Positions 32,601-45,300 of a DNA stretch of 64,000 nucleotides are shown in pieces. The notes under the pieces are model-generated. The model was given only the letters and a program-made list of their open reading frames with translations. It made no database searches and was not told the origin of the DNA. Where the stretch lies: positions 2,491,318 to 2,555,317 of the forward strand of contig JAINUG010000021.1 in assembly GCA_029706075.1 (NCBI GenBank), in the 5' to 3' direction. Source of the DNA: Aldrovandia affinis. Taxonomy: Eukaryota; Chordata; Actinopteri; Notacanthiformes; Halosauridae. Position numbers and translations under genes: made by a program. How positions within the stretch are numbered: position 1 is the stretch's first letter; the number at the start of each line of letters is the position of its first letter.

Positions 32601-35600
32601 AATATATATATATATATATTTTTTTTTTCTTGGACCTCATAACAAAAAAATAACAGAAAAATAATAAAATAATATAAAAAAGAATCGGGGGAGACAAAGA
32701 CAACCTCTACGTGGCCTCCCCTACGAGTAGCTTAAAGGCCCAAAAGCCTACAAAAGTGAAACTAATGTCGTTAACACATCTGCAGACCGCAAAAAGCCAA
32801 GCTGGTTTAGCGCTACTGCAGCTCAACATTGAAGGCCTTCACGCTGCTAAGGTCAATGTTATCAAACAGATTGCCGGACCTGGACAATGACACAGTAGCC
32901 TGGCTCACCTCAAACGAACAGCAGGTCTAAAAGACGTCGCGACAGAAGAAGAAAATTGATAAGAAAACAGTTGTCACTGGTGCCCACTGGCGGCCATTTT
33001 GAAAAAATGGTTGCATGGGTGACATATTGAAAATTCATGAAGACTCAACAACCAAATCTTTTTGGAATGTCTTTGGCTACATGTGTACCAAATTTGGTGC
33101 GTTTATCAGAAAATGCACAATCGTTGTGGTTAACTGGCGGCCATTTTGGAAAAATGGTTGCCATGGGCGACATATTGAAAATTCATGATGACTCAATATC
33201 CAAATCTTTTTGGAATGTCTTTGGCTACATGTGTACCAAATTTGATGCTTTTATCAGAAAAAACACAATCGTTGTGGTCATCTGGTGGCCATTTTGAAAA
33301 TGGTTGCCATGGGCGACACATTGAAAATTCATGATGGCTCCACATCCAAATCTTTTTGGAATGTCTTTGGCTACATGTGTACCAAATTTGGTGCGTTTAT
33401 CAGAAAATGCACAATCGTTGTGGTTAACTGGCGGCCATTTTGGAAAAATGGTTGCCATGGGCGACATATTGAAAATTCATGATGACTCAATATCCAAATC
33501 TTTTGAATGTCTTTGGCTACATGTGTAGCAAATTTGATGCTTTTATCAGAAAAAACACAATCGTTGTGGTCATCTGGTGGCCATTTTGAAAAAATGGTTG
33601 CCATGGGCGACACATTGAAAATTCATGATGGCTCCACATCCAAATCTTTTTGGAATGTCTTTGGCTACATGTGTACCAAATTTGATGCTTTTATCACAAA
33701 ATGCACAATCGTTGTGGTTATCTGCCCCACTATACCTACTTAGCTTTCCTCCTAGCCCGCATCTCGTTTAAATCGTCATGCTCCTGACATCACCTCAAGC
33801 AAATGAACTGCTGTAAGGTTAACGTTACGCCCTCAAAAAAAACTCACAACGTTATCTATCGTAACAAGTAAACATGTAGACAGTTATTTACTTGGGAGAA
33901 CATGTAACATGTGGATAAGTTACTCTGGGAAAACGTTAGCTATGTAATTTAAGTGTTTCCCATTTATGTAAATCTAGGAACAGTTGCCGGAAGGGATTTT
34001 CTCCTTAAAGTGTTACAAATATCAGTTAAAATCATTTGTGAATAACTGGAACGAATTACGTCTCGATATTGAATGCGATATTATTCCAAAAAAATGTAAT
34101 GTCAGTCTAGTTTTTACAATACTAACTGGCACCTGGTATTTATTTATTTAACATTTTTATGCGAAGTGTTTTATTCTGGATAGGATAATTTCATAGATGT
34201 ACATCCTGCAGTATCGTACAGGTGTGCAGGATTTTTTTAAACACTTTTTTTGTAATTAGACTAAGACTAAAATGGGAAATTTTGAAATTGTCAACATTTT
34301 AAGTATGGCATGTATTTGTCCATGGAGGCATTAATGACGTATAGTGTTTTACAACTTTAATGCTGATAGAGCCCAAGTGGCGGAAAAGACTTTGAGAATG
34401 TGGAACTGGGAGAGTTGGGAAAGAAGCAAAAAAAGCCTCGCAAGATCATCCACTTCGCCAGCGGAGAGACCATGGAGGAATACAGTACAGAGGAAGAGGA
34501 GGATGAGGAGGAGCCGGAGAAAAGGGATCTGTTGTCTGCCGTTGACCCCGTGAGTGTCTTGCTGAGCTGGAGTTTGATGCTGTGCAAACTAAGATTGTGT
34601 ACTATGGAGTGCATCTTTGACACATTTATGAATTGTACACATTTTCAGGCTAATTTGACCTGGGGGCCATACTTTTGGTTCCACATGTGGAGAGTTGCCA
34701 CCTCCACCATCTCTGGTGAGTATTTGAGAACTGGCATTACAAATGCTTTATTATGAGTAAAATGAAATATTTTGTGGTGAACAAAATGACTTGATACCAA
34801 TTTTGCATAAAAAAATATTGATTTTGTCAATATTTGGCATCCAATGTTATGGATGAACTGTTTCCTGGCATAATAACATCGTAATATGAGAAGCGCCACC
34901 TCCATCTTGTCTGTAGCATGCCAATGAAACCATGGAAGAAATACATGAACATAATGTTACCCCGTGAGGAAGATGCAAATACAAATGCCCTTCAGCCGCA
35001 GCTGTTAAATGCAAAAACTGACCTATTTCACACCAGAAAGCCTACAGTTTCAAATGTATCTATGAATTGTATGTGTAAATATAATAATTATTCAAGTACA
35101 ATGTATATTTGAAGCTTGTGCACTGCCTGGACTGTTATATGCAAACTAAAGCTAACTGCCAAAATAAAGGAAACCCTTGAGTAAATGAGGGATACAACGT
35201 TTATTGAAAGCAGGTGCTTCCACACAGGTGTGGTTACTGAGTAAATTCATCAATGAACATCCCATCATGCTTAGGGTCATGTATAAAAATGCTGGACAGG
35301 CCCAGTTTTCCATTATTTTGGCTACCTTCCCAAGAAGAACAGACCTCAATGACTTTGAAAGAGGGAGGATTGCTGGGCATGTTTGGCAGGAGCTTCAGTG
35401 ATGAAGACTGCACAACTTGCTAATGTTTCATGAACAGTGGCTGAGGTGATGTTGGCATGGAAAATCATCAACTAAGGCCAACTGTGGTCGAAAGCGCATA
35501 CTCCTCGATCGTGATGCCCGTGCATTGGTTTGAGATGCAAGGCAAAACAGATGAGCAACTTTGAATCAGTTAACTGCAAATATCAATCTAGGACATGAGC

Positions 35601-37257
35601 AGGCAGTTTAATCAAGAACAGTCCGTCAAGAACTTCACAGAGAGGGATGCTATGGCTGGGTTGCAGTGCATAAACCCCTTATTGCACCTAAAAATGTATG
35701 TTTGCGAGTAAAGTGGTGCAAAGAACACAGGCAGTGGTCTACTTAGCAGTGGAAAAAGTCGTGGTCAGATGAGTCATCCTTCACCCTGTTCTCAACAAGC
35801 AAATGAGTAAATATGTGGCGCACGCAAAAATATACTTACAGACCCAAGTGCTTGTTTCCCTGCGGTGAAGGGTTCTGGTGACTCTAATGGTGTGGGGTGC
35901 ATTTTCTTGCCATGGTTCAGGTCCACTAAACCCCTTAGAGGGCAAGGTAAACAACAATAAATACAAAGCCATTCTGAGTGATCACCTTTTTCATCCTATG
36001 GTGAAGTATATCTATCCTGATAGGAGTGGTCTCTTCCAGTATGGCAATGCCCTCGGCCAAAGGCCACGGGTGGTCACTGAATGGTTTGATGAGTATGAAA
36101 ACAATGTAAACCATATACCATGGCTGTCTTAATCACCAGATCTCAACCCAATGAAACACTTAAGAGATTCTGGAGCAGCGCCTGAGACAGCATTTTCCAC
36201 CATCAACAAAACATCAAATTATTAAATTTCTCATGGAAGAGTTCCAGACACTTGTACAATCTATGCAAAGGTGCATTGAAGCTGTTCTGGTGGCCCGTGG
36301 TGGATCATTTATGGTAGTGTTTCCTTTATGTTGGCAGTTACTTGTATGTTTCCATCAGCACTTTTATTTTAATGACGCCCTGTCCGGACACATATTTATA
36401 TTTTATAGTTTTGAGACCGCACAGTATCAGTATCAGCATTTCATCGCAGCATGCAGAATGCACCTTAAAATATCTGTCAGTCAACAACTCCCTTTGAATG
36501 TGCTGCTCAAACCACTCCCTAATGTATTATTGGTTGCTTTCAGTTTGTGACTATCTTGGAGAGAGGATGGCCTCACTCTTTGGCATCACCTCACCCAAAT
36601 ACCAGTATGCTATTGACGAGTACTACAGGATGAAGAAAGAGGTTTGTGAACACTCAACAGTGTTAGGAATTTTAAAAGGCACACTCAAATGAGAAGAGAC
36701 AGTGGATATAAACAGAATGAATATGTTATATGGGGCAATTAATGGCATAGGAATCCAAGCACTCCATCTGGAGGTTGTGGCTTCAGACTGAGGGTGGGCT
36801 ACAGCTATTTTATCTGGGAGCAGGGTACTTTACCCCCAAGATCCTGTAACACCTGGCTTTATGAATATACATTAACATGAACTGTGAAATTAAAAGTATG
36901 ATGCATGCTTCCATTACTTTTGTTTCATAAGTATAATATAGTGCATACATATTTCTATCTCCATTTTATGGACAACCAAACAAATAATGTCCCGCTGTGA
37001 ACCTCAAGGCCCAAGTTATTGACTAGTGGTGTTCCTAACAGGAGGAGGAGGAAGAGGAGGAGAACCGCTTGTCTGAGGAGGCAGAGCGTCACTTTGAAGA
37101 ACAGAACCAGGAGGGCCAGGAGCCAATGACTGAGCAGCCTGAGAGCTCCGCCTCCTTTGTCAATATCACTTTTGAGCTTGAGAAAGAGACCCTTGCCATG
37201 GCCGAGACCCATGCCATGTCTGACACTAACAGAGTCCCTGCCCCGATCCCCACCTAA
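29603..37257 (+). CDS. fam177a1: FAM177A1 family protein
   Basis: FAM177A1 is a small Golgi-associated vertebrate protein of incompletely known function. Exons: 29603-29755 (candidate first exon), 34370-34549, 34649-34715, 36544-36641 and 37042-37257. The last four are firm. Their products read FENVELGELGKK, IHFASGETMEEYSTEEEEDEE, LTWGPYFWFHMWRVATST, VCDYLGERMASLFGI, SPKYQYAIDEYYRMKKE and an acidic EEEEEEENRLSEEAE tail, matching the human protein nearly block for block, and the stop is at 37255-37257. The first exon is less sure. It has in-frame ATGs at 29603 and 29687 (strong context agagagATGG) and a GTACAG donor, and it joins exon 2 in phase 0 through a gatag acceptor. Totals are 237 or 209 aa, against about 213 in human. 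Intron 1 contains a 3.6-kb transposon and intron 3 a Tc1-like copy. AATAAA signals lie near 37787 and 38704. Confidence 0.9.
31250..32179 (+). pseudogene. Cysteine/histidine-rich transposon-type ORF, internally deleted
   Basis: The intact frame of 309 codons has zinc-knuckle-like groups: CIICQ near residue 28, YHKTCKLKYN near 97, CFFCGEPAGHDVLHEA near 148 and YHTKCLVRLYNR near 200. It resembles a family of large uncharacterised proteins met repeatedly in fish and invertebrate genomes, which I remember as much longer, with a C-terminal Cys-rich end. Here the N-terminal part runs after about residue 225 straight into a piece (PPTKAALEEHVKRAVYQGGH, VWGQ) that belongs near the C-terminus in that family. 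The expected Cys-rich ending (CKCKKAALDCTALC) lies just downstream at 32184-32244 in another frame. The copy thus seems to have lost its centre and then suffered a frameshift. Function and superfamily are not established. Confidence 0.55.
32790..32890 (+). mobile_element. LINE endonuclease-start fragment
   Basis: The frame reading LLQLNIEGLHAAKVNVIKQIA resembles the first strand of the apurinic-type endonuclease domain of non-LTR retrotransposons (typically 'QLNIEGL...AK...I'). It is cut off after about 25 codons. A poly-A/T-rich stretch (32530-32690) precedes it. Confidence 0.5.
32985..33725. repeat. Tandem array of about five 147-bp units
   Basis: Each unit holds ggcggccattttggaaaaat, ggttgccatgggcgacat, attgaaaattcatgatg, a phrase tggctacatgtgtaccaaat and aatgcacaatcgttgtggt. 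Unit starts are near 32990, 33134, 33284, 33429 and 33576. Units 2 and 4 share 'actcaatatcc' while units 3 and 5 share 'ggctccacatcc' or close forms. So a dimer of about 293 bp was duplicated after the monomers diverged. Confidence 0.9.
35150..36343 (+). mobile_element. Decayed Tc1-like transposon
   Basis: The ends form an inverted pair: left aactgccaaaataaaggaaa, right tttcctttatgttggcagtt. Fragments of a Tc1 transposase read on the plus strand in several frames: FERGRIAGHVW near 35358, LMVWGAFSCHGSGPL near 35884 and EWFDEYENNVNHIPW near 36080, the latter followed by the remains of the 'SPDLNP' motif (tcaccagatctcaaccca). Frameshifts and stops make it inactive. It lies in fam177a1 intron 3. 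Confidence 0.85.
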
Positions 37258-37907
37258 CACACTATTAACCTCAATCTCGTTCTCCCATGTCCCATTTCTT
37301 TTTCATCAGCATTATTTTATTTGACTGCATTACATTTCTCTGGTCTTAAAAGTGTTTTTGCAACGGCAAATTTAATGGTTGGAATGTGTGTAGCAAACTT
37401 ATTCCAGCAGAAGTATATGATTTCAAGACATGTTTACAAATATAATGCTCATTTTACTGTGCACCTGTAAGAGCTGACCTTGAGGTATTGTACATTACAT
37501 GTGTGTATACTCTAAACACTCCTGTGTCAAATTCCAGTTGCCTTTACACTGCGAGTTTGAGGTTGTAGCATAGGACTTGCTGTCTCCTGATGAAGGTCAA
37601 GTTTTAAATGAAATATGTATATGCAGTTTGAGGTAGGAGGTACCGAGCCAAAGGAATTTTCTTTAATGCATGAGGGAATCAATATGCTAAAAATCTTTTA
37701 ATATGAATTACTATAGCAAATTTAGTCCTTGACTGATGAGTCTGGCTTTCAAGGATAGCCTCGTAGTTACATTTAAATCGGGCTGTAATAAAAACTAAAA
37801 GCCATAGCTATGGCCTTTATTTTTGAGGAAGAATAGCACGCTATATCCCATTTCATTGCAACTGTTGTGTAAAAATTTCTAAATAATCAACATTCTGCTG
37901 TACCTAT

Positions 37908-38232
37908 CAGGGTTCCCACGCATCATGGAAAAACCTTGAAAATCATTGACAATTATTCTGTTGTGGAAATGTGATGGAAAATTCAGATTCTATGTAATGT
38001 TACATTTTTTCCCCCTTCTTTTCCGGTAACATTACCAGAAAATGGCTGTTCACACACACACACACACACACACAATGAGAAGTGTATGTGTATTTGCACT
38101 GGCAACAAAACGTGTTGTTATGAAAGTAAAGTCCATTTTTGTGTCAGTCCCAAAAAAAAGTGTCATTGAAACCCTTAAATTTGTCGTTGAAATGTAATGG
38201 AAAATGGAAATTTGATTTGAGTGGGAACCCTG
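37908..38232. mobile_element. MITE with CAGGGTTCCCAC ends
   Basis: The left end CAGGGTTCCCACG and right end GTGGGAACCCTG are inverted. Inner phrases such as 'catggaaaaaccttgaaaat' and 'gtaatggaaaatggaaattt' are typical of an abundant fish hAT-like MITE. No clear 8-bp duplication is seen. A (CA)n run at 38051-38074 interrupts it. Confidence 0.65.
38051..38074. repeat. (CA)n microsatellite
   Basis: An uninterrupted CA dinucleotide run of about 24 bases lies inside the MITE at 37908-38232. Confidence 0.85.
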
Positions 38233-39398
38233 ATCTTTGGCTGCTTGCACTAGGTGTGTGTAGCATTTCTTAGTGAGTCGAGTACCATCAAAAACAAAAG
38301 CTTATACACCAGATGCAGGGAGTCAGCCATTTCACAGTTAAGGCCAGTTCAGATCAAAAAGTAATCAGCCGACGAGATGGTTTTGGAACTTTCAGAAGAA
38401 ATTTTCAATCTGAACAACTGAGTTTTAGAACATCTGATAGCTACTGTAGTCTCCCTGATCCAGAGTTCATGACGAGATGGCTCCACTCAACCAACTCATA
38501 ACACGTTATGGAAATGGTCATTCAATTTGTTAACCGTCGTTTTGATGTGGACTATAAAGATAAATGGCAGGAGAAAGTGCGGAGAAAGTTGTGCCTGGAA
38601 AGGTTCATAGTTCGCATCAAAATATTCTCAGTAACAATTGTTCAGTTCCATTTTGTAAAATGTTTCAGATAAAATCACAAACCATGGACATAATGTGTTA
38701 ACCAAATAAAATATCACTAACATGCTGATCAATGTCTGGTAGAAAGCATAAGAATTTATAGCTGTCACAAACCATTTAGGCTAAACTAAGCTTTCTAATC
38801 TAACCCTTCTCATTTTCTTTGTGGAAATTGTTTCAAGTAGCCCTGTACAGGGAAATGCAGTACGACAGCCTTCTCGGACCGAATTTGGCTTTTGAACACT
38901 TGGCAATTATATTTTTAATTTAATCTACACTTTTCCCTCTTTTGTGTATACATAGGTTAAAGGCAACATCTTGTTCTATATACTTTCTTTCAATAAGGCC
39001 AGTATCTGTTCTGGTCATGATGCATTTGTTCTGGAAGAATTCACCAGTGGGAAATATCCTGAGGATCAAAGTTTGCACTTACTGTAATTAATCATGGCAT
39101 TTTCAATCTATTTACGACAGAAATATGACATGCCCTCATTGTTTATAAAAAGTTTTATTTATGCAAATCTTTCAACTGATGGCTTTTTATAATTATTTGG
39201 GAAATAAATGCTTCTTATCATGTACATAATATAGCTTAATAAACTTTTAGTAACAGTAACTTTTGTATTGTCATTTCTGATCAGTAAATTTCTTTGGAGT
39301 GGGGCAATTTTCTGATGGAATCCTTCGTGAACATGTCCTGTACATTTCTCTGAATGCAGAATTGATATTCCTGCCATGCAGTCCATCCATTTCCAGTT

Positions 39399-42300
39399 TC
39401 ATGTGTCATCCAGATCACTGCTGCTGTCATTGTCATTGGCCACAAGGACCTCTCTGTTCTCATAGGTCCAGAACCCATTCAGGTCAATGAGGATACTGCT
39501 GACTGTGTCCCCCTGGCTGCTGGTCACTAGGTCCTGGAGGGTGATCTTGTACGGGTCCTTGGGTTTCACCATGTCAAAGATCTCATCCTGTTACAAAAGA
39601 GAACCTCTTCAGCTACAGCAACTGTTAGAAGGCTGACGTAAGGAATATGTATCCTGTTTGCTCTGTGCCTTAAATATAATCAAATGCTTGCCCACCTTGA
39701 CATCCTGGAAGGACACAGGCTCCTGGCCATGCAATTTCATCTGATCTTGGATGGCCTGATGAGAGAGAGCAGTTTAGCGGTTTTCGCTTCGTCATAGGCT
39801 TTAACCATTTTCAATCAGCTTATTATTGACAGTTGTATTCAATACAATGCACTCAGGTAGTATTCACAAGCTTATTTGATGTTATATGTTTTTCATAGGA
39901 CCAAATTTAAAACCATACAGGAGTCACTTTAATGAGAGAAACCGAATGGATTGAGGACATCTCTACAAATGCCACATTAATTAAAATATGCTTAGCTCAA
40001 ATATCCATTGGTGTACTGCAGAGACAGACTGGGACTAAAATTAGTCAGTTTTAAAGCTAAATGAACAAAGCCTTGAACACATGCTCCAAATATAAACCCG
40101 GATTTAAGCCATTGCCTGGGGTACTGTACGTGGCACAAAGGCCAACTTGCATACAAGGAATCCGGCGATTAGGGGACAGTGCCGATTTAGTTTCATCGTT
40201 GCGTTTGGAAGGATCGCTCTGTTTCCTTCACTGGAGATCTTTTCATACTAAAACAGTGTCTGCATTCTGTGCTTGGGGATGTCTCCTAACAAAACTGAGC
40301 AATGAGTGGCTGAAAACATTCAGGGATGTGTGAGTGCAAAGACTTGAGGGTCATTCTATCGCAAATGAACGAATATATATACATTTCCAGCCATTAATAT
40401 GAACAAATCTGAAGTTTAGAGATTGTATTCCAAATAGTTTTTGCGATATAGTGGTCACCTAGTCCAAAATGGTAGCTGTCATTTGGTTCCCTATTTAAGA
40501 TCCAAGTATTGCAGAAAACCCAATGAATTTCAGTGGGTGTCCTTCATTCATTCTATCAATATCTTGCTATATGCAGTGGGTATAAAAATGTATTCACCCC
40601 TTTTCACATTTTATTTTCTTATTTAATTGGGATTTCTTGCCACTGATCAATGCAAAATACTCTAGAATGTCAAATAAAAAAACTAAAGCTTTTTCTTAAA
40701 AATAAAAAACAGAAAATAATTGATTTCATAAGTATTCATGCATTTTGAGAAATGTTTATTTTTTTTAATAAGGATTCTTCATGGGAGGTTCTGCCAGGTT
40801 CTCCCATCTTCAGCGATTGAAGAACCTGGCAGAAAGACAACCATCTCTGCAGCACTCCATCAATCAGGCCCTTATGGTAGTGGGTAGACGGAAGCCACTC
40901 CTGTGTAAATGGAATATCATAGCCCGCCTGGAGTTTGCAAAACGGCACTTCAAGGAAATGAGGAAAAAGATTCTCTGGTCTGATTGAACTCTTCGGCCTG
41001 AATGCCATGGTGCTACCATAAAGGCCTGATTGATGGAGTGCTGCAGAGATGGTTGTCCTTCTGACAGGTTCTCCCATCATTGCAGAGGAACTCTGAAGCT
41101 CTCTTAGAGTGGCCATTGGGTTCTTGTTCACCTCCCTGACCAAGGCTCTGCTTGCCCGGTTACTGACTTTGGCTGGACGGCCACCTCTAAGAAGAGTTGT
41201 GGTGGTTCCAAACTTCTTCTATTTCGCAATGATGGAGCCCACTTTGCTCCTGGGAACTTTAAGTGCTTTAGAAATGTTTTTATACCCTTCCCCAGATCTA
41301 TGCCTCGACATAATTCTCTCTCGGAGGTCTATGGAGAGTTCCTTGGACTTCATGGCTTGATTTTTGCTCTGACATGCATTGTGAACTGTGGGACCTCATA
41401 TAGACAGGTGTGTGCCTTTCTACAGCATGTCCAATCAATTGAATTTGCCACAGGTGGACTACAATCAAGTTCTAGAGACATCTCAAGGATGAACAAAGGG
41501 AACAGGATGCATTTGAGCTCAATTTGGAGTGTTATAGAAAAGGAGCTGAATACTTATGTAAGTTACATATTTCATTACATTACATTACATTTAGCAGATG
41601 GTCTTATTTTCACTTTGTCATTATGGGGTATTGTGATTGTATGAATGTATTGAATCCATTTTTTGTCTGTCTATAACACAACAAAGTGTGGAAAGAGTGA
41701 AGGGGCCTGAATACTTTCCAAAGCCACTATATATATATATATATATAAACTACTACTTGTAACACAGAGCCTGAATTTCAGATTTGGATGAAAAGAACTG
41801 AATGAATGAAGCCAAATAAATGAATGAATAAATTATTATCGTCAGGAAATCTAGATTCTTCTGGAGAATCAAGAATTTCTAACGATACAATGGTTTACTG
41901 TGTCCTTATATTTCTATACATTGTAAATAGAGCATTGGTGACTGTGTACATGGCAATCAATGGAGTCATTATAAACATGAGGAAGGAGGCCTTGGTTGCT
42001 CTCACCCTGAAGAAGTAATTGAGTGCAAACACATTGAGGTAGCCCTTGTTCTCCATGTCTAGCAGTTTGAAGATGTACTGGAGGGCCGCTGGCTCCTTTC
42101 TGTTCTCCAGAGCCAGCACAAAATCCAGGTAGGTCTTGTAATCCTGACAGGGAGTACAAACATAATGTACAGGGTTCAAATCCAATTAAAAGCCTTAATT
42201 CTAGTTGCCATGTGCTTTTGGGTTTGTATTTACAACACCGCTAAGTTTTGCTTGTTATATCGTTTAATTTCTGGCATCCAAGATCATACAGAAACAGTAG

Positions 42301-45300
42301 CAACACTAATGATACAGAATGTTTTAACAGCAATAATTGTATGTCATTCATTTTTCATTGAGCACAGCATTTAAAATGCTGGTGATGTACCATCTCTCCA
42401 TCGTAAGTGAGGCACTCCTGGTAAACACGGTCCAGGAAGACGTCGGTCAGGGTTCCGGTGCCATAGCGAGACAGCTCCTCCTTACTCAGCATCCCATTGT
42501 GGTCCTTGTCCAGATTCAAGTACTGACCTGTGAGGCGGGACAAGGACATTATTTTACTACACAATACAATTAGTCATTCTGAAGCCACACAAATGTAATA
42601 GAAGACGGGGAAGAGGAACCGTCTACATACCATAAACTCGTAGAGCAGAAGGAGCAGAAAACCAGTTTGACTCTTGACTCTCTTTAGACAGTTCCTCATC
42701 TCTCAGCTGAAATGGAGAGGAAAGCAAACTAAAGGCAGTGCATTGTATGTATAGTATATTCTCAAAATATCAATAATGAGGAAATCAAGTGGAAGAATAC
42801 AATAATAATGGTCTTTTCTGAATCTCTTCTTTCACAAAAGCAATGATCGACAATGATCTACCTCGAGAAGGTCATCCAAAAAGCTGCACGCCAGTATGTC
42901 TTGAATTTTTATTTTCCCTGAAGAAAAAAACAAGTCAAGAAAAAAACAAGCAGGTATAAAATAAACTGACCTTCAGACAGCAAGGAACACAGAACCATGA
43001 TTTTGCAAGTGAAAATAATGCTTCGGTTTCATATAAATAAGAATATTCTTTCCTCTTGTAACAATGCAGAGATATTCCAAGAGCCATGCCAAGACCTTAG
43101 ACATTCAATCTGAGATTGATTTAAATTATTGTAATCACAATCAATTGTTCCAATTCTCCTCTCTATGGGACAGCATTCACACCAGATAAACATTGACAGA
43201 TAAAAAATAATCTCTCTAGCCACAGTGCTTTCATTCAGTCAAAGTAACACCACTGGGAATGCTGTAGACCCGTCAGTAACCTCAGCTCAGTCACTCGTCA
43301 GCTTAAAGAACAAGCATGCGAGCAGCATCTTCTGCAATATCCATTCCCAAATCCATGCATTGTTCTGGTGTTGTATAATGTGGGTGACATATATTGATGC
43401 AAGTTAATATGAAAATTGAAAGTGATGTAGGGAATTAACTTGGATTCAAAATTGAAACCAGCTCCTATGATCCTGTCAAGATTAACAATTTAAATTAATT
43501 GTTGGAACTGAATACTATTATAATAATCACACAGTTGTGGTCTTAGCCACACATTTAAATGTAACCGTTATGACAGCCCGTTAAGAAGTGTGAGAATGAC
43601 AATAGTGGAGCACAAACCGGTGCGCAGGGGGTCCAGAAAGAAGAAGAACTTGCGGACTGCAGTGCAGACATAGAAGGAGTAGAAGGACTTCTCCAGGCCG
43701 TCCAGCTGAGGGAGCGTGGGGATGAGCTCCAGAATATAGTTCTCCAGGTCCTGCCATGTGACACACAGGCACAAAGACCAAAAGGATTGAAGACATAGCC
43801 TACAGTTCAAAGGCTCAAGACTCCCAGCAGGAGCTTAAAATAAAACAAAAATGTATTTCTTCTTGAAAGGAAGAATACAGTTGTACTACTGCAGGTAACA
43901 CAAAATTATAATAAAGTACACACATGTGACACTTTCTTACAGACCATGTCTATTGTTATGTTGTCTTTGTTGTTAAAACATACAGGTTTGAACAGGTGCT
44001 GAAATAATACAATTTGAAATAGTAAAACAATATAAAACTAATCTAAACCTTGAGGATTTCAGCCCAGTTATTGCCAATGTCCCAGAGTAAATCAGTGTGA
44101 GAAAAACTCTAATCCATCGACAAGAGCCAAAGAAGGCACTGCATGAGTCAGAGGCTGCAGAAGTGGCCAGGTTCTGCTAGACGAGCAGACGGCTCAGAAG
44201 AGGTCAGACAACAAGGTCACTATTCTTATCATGTTTCACATCCTGCTCTTTGTAGAACAGCAGCAAACAGAGACAAGACGGGGCACAGGCCTAGCTCTGT
44301 GCCCTGTCTTGTAACGACAGCAGTAATCATCTCTAAATACCTGCATTGTGTAAATGCATTCTGTAACTACAAAGCTGATGCCATGTCACTGCCAAACTGG
44401 TTTGTTACATATTAGTAAAAAAAAAGAGACATTTCAACACTGTTTGCGTGTTATACATTGTGTTATTCAAGGTAAGGACACAATTCTAAGCAGGATGTTG
44501 TCTGTACTCCTTAAAGGCTTATACAGTAACACATTCTGTTTGGCTTTTGAAGATAAACTTATCATCCTTTATAAAAGAAGGGAAATATAAAGGGAATATA
44601 TAACATATATAAAATCCCCCCTCAGCTCTGCATTGTGTAAATGTATTCTGTAACTAAAACTATGTGGGAAGGAACAAATGCCCCATGAAATGAAGGAGGG
44701 AAAAAATTTAAGTATGTGTATAATATTAATAAATGTGAATACGTACGGACTCCCGGAGATAGCCCTGTCCTGCCACGTCATACAAACTCAGCCCAATCCT
44801 GGTCTGGTGAAGCCAAACTGATGGAAAAGTGTTAAATACATAAATCAAATACAGGCATTTTTTATAACTCTATCAGTGCATGTTCACATGCCAAAGGACT
44901 ACAAATGAAAATTACTTGTGTATCTAAATCAGGTTCATCATTGTGCATTCTCTTCTAACTTAAAAATACATAAATATGCATGCATCTATGTATATATACA
45001 GTGCCCCTTTAAAATCTACACCCAGTGTCACATTTTGTTGCCTTACAGCCTGAAATTAAGACATCTTAAATCCAACTTTTTCACCTTTATTTCCACATTT
45101 TACCCTACAACTTCCAAGTGAAAAAATAATTCTCAATTTCTGAACCTTAATAAAATTTTGATAAGTCTACACCAAGCTGAGTTACTACTTTGTAGAAGCA
45201 CCCTTTGCTTGAATTACAGCCAGTAATGCTTGGATATGTCTGTTTGGATATGTCTCTACCAGCTTTGCACACTTAGACTGGCAACATTTTCCTATTCTTC

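Larger units (their letters stand above)
30136..33730. mobile_element. 3.6-kb TIR element with internally deleted ORF
   Basis: The left end starts GTGGTGCAG next to TA. The right end finishes CTGCCCCAC next to TA, whose complement starts GTGGGGCAG. Inside these, about 120 bp at 30166-30293 match the complement of the outermost right unit (about 33598-33710) closely, including gattgtgcattttgtgataa, catgaatttt and gccyatggcaacc. The ends are thus long inverted repeats with a possible TA target duplication. The right end has grown into a tandem array of about five 147-bp units. Between the ends lie a transposon-like ORF (31250-32179) and a LINE fragment. The superfamily is unknown to me. It lies in fam177a1 intron 1. 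Confidence 0.6.
37258..39398. other. fam177a1 / ppp2r3c convergent 3' region
   Basis: The two genes point at each other here. Plus-strand AATAAA signals lie near 37787 and 38704. A minus-strand signal (TTTATT on +, near 39148-39155) would end ppp2r3c about 245 bp after its stop. Apart from a hAT-like MITE at 37908-38232 no gene is seen. Confidence 0.6.

Noticed and set aside
32985..33725. CRISPR-like or satellite array
   Set aside because: Units are contiguous at 147 bp with no spacers, and the genome is a vertebrate; the link to the left inverted end fits a transposon terminus better.
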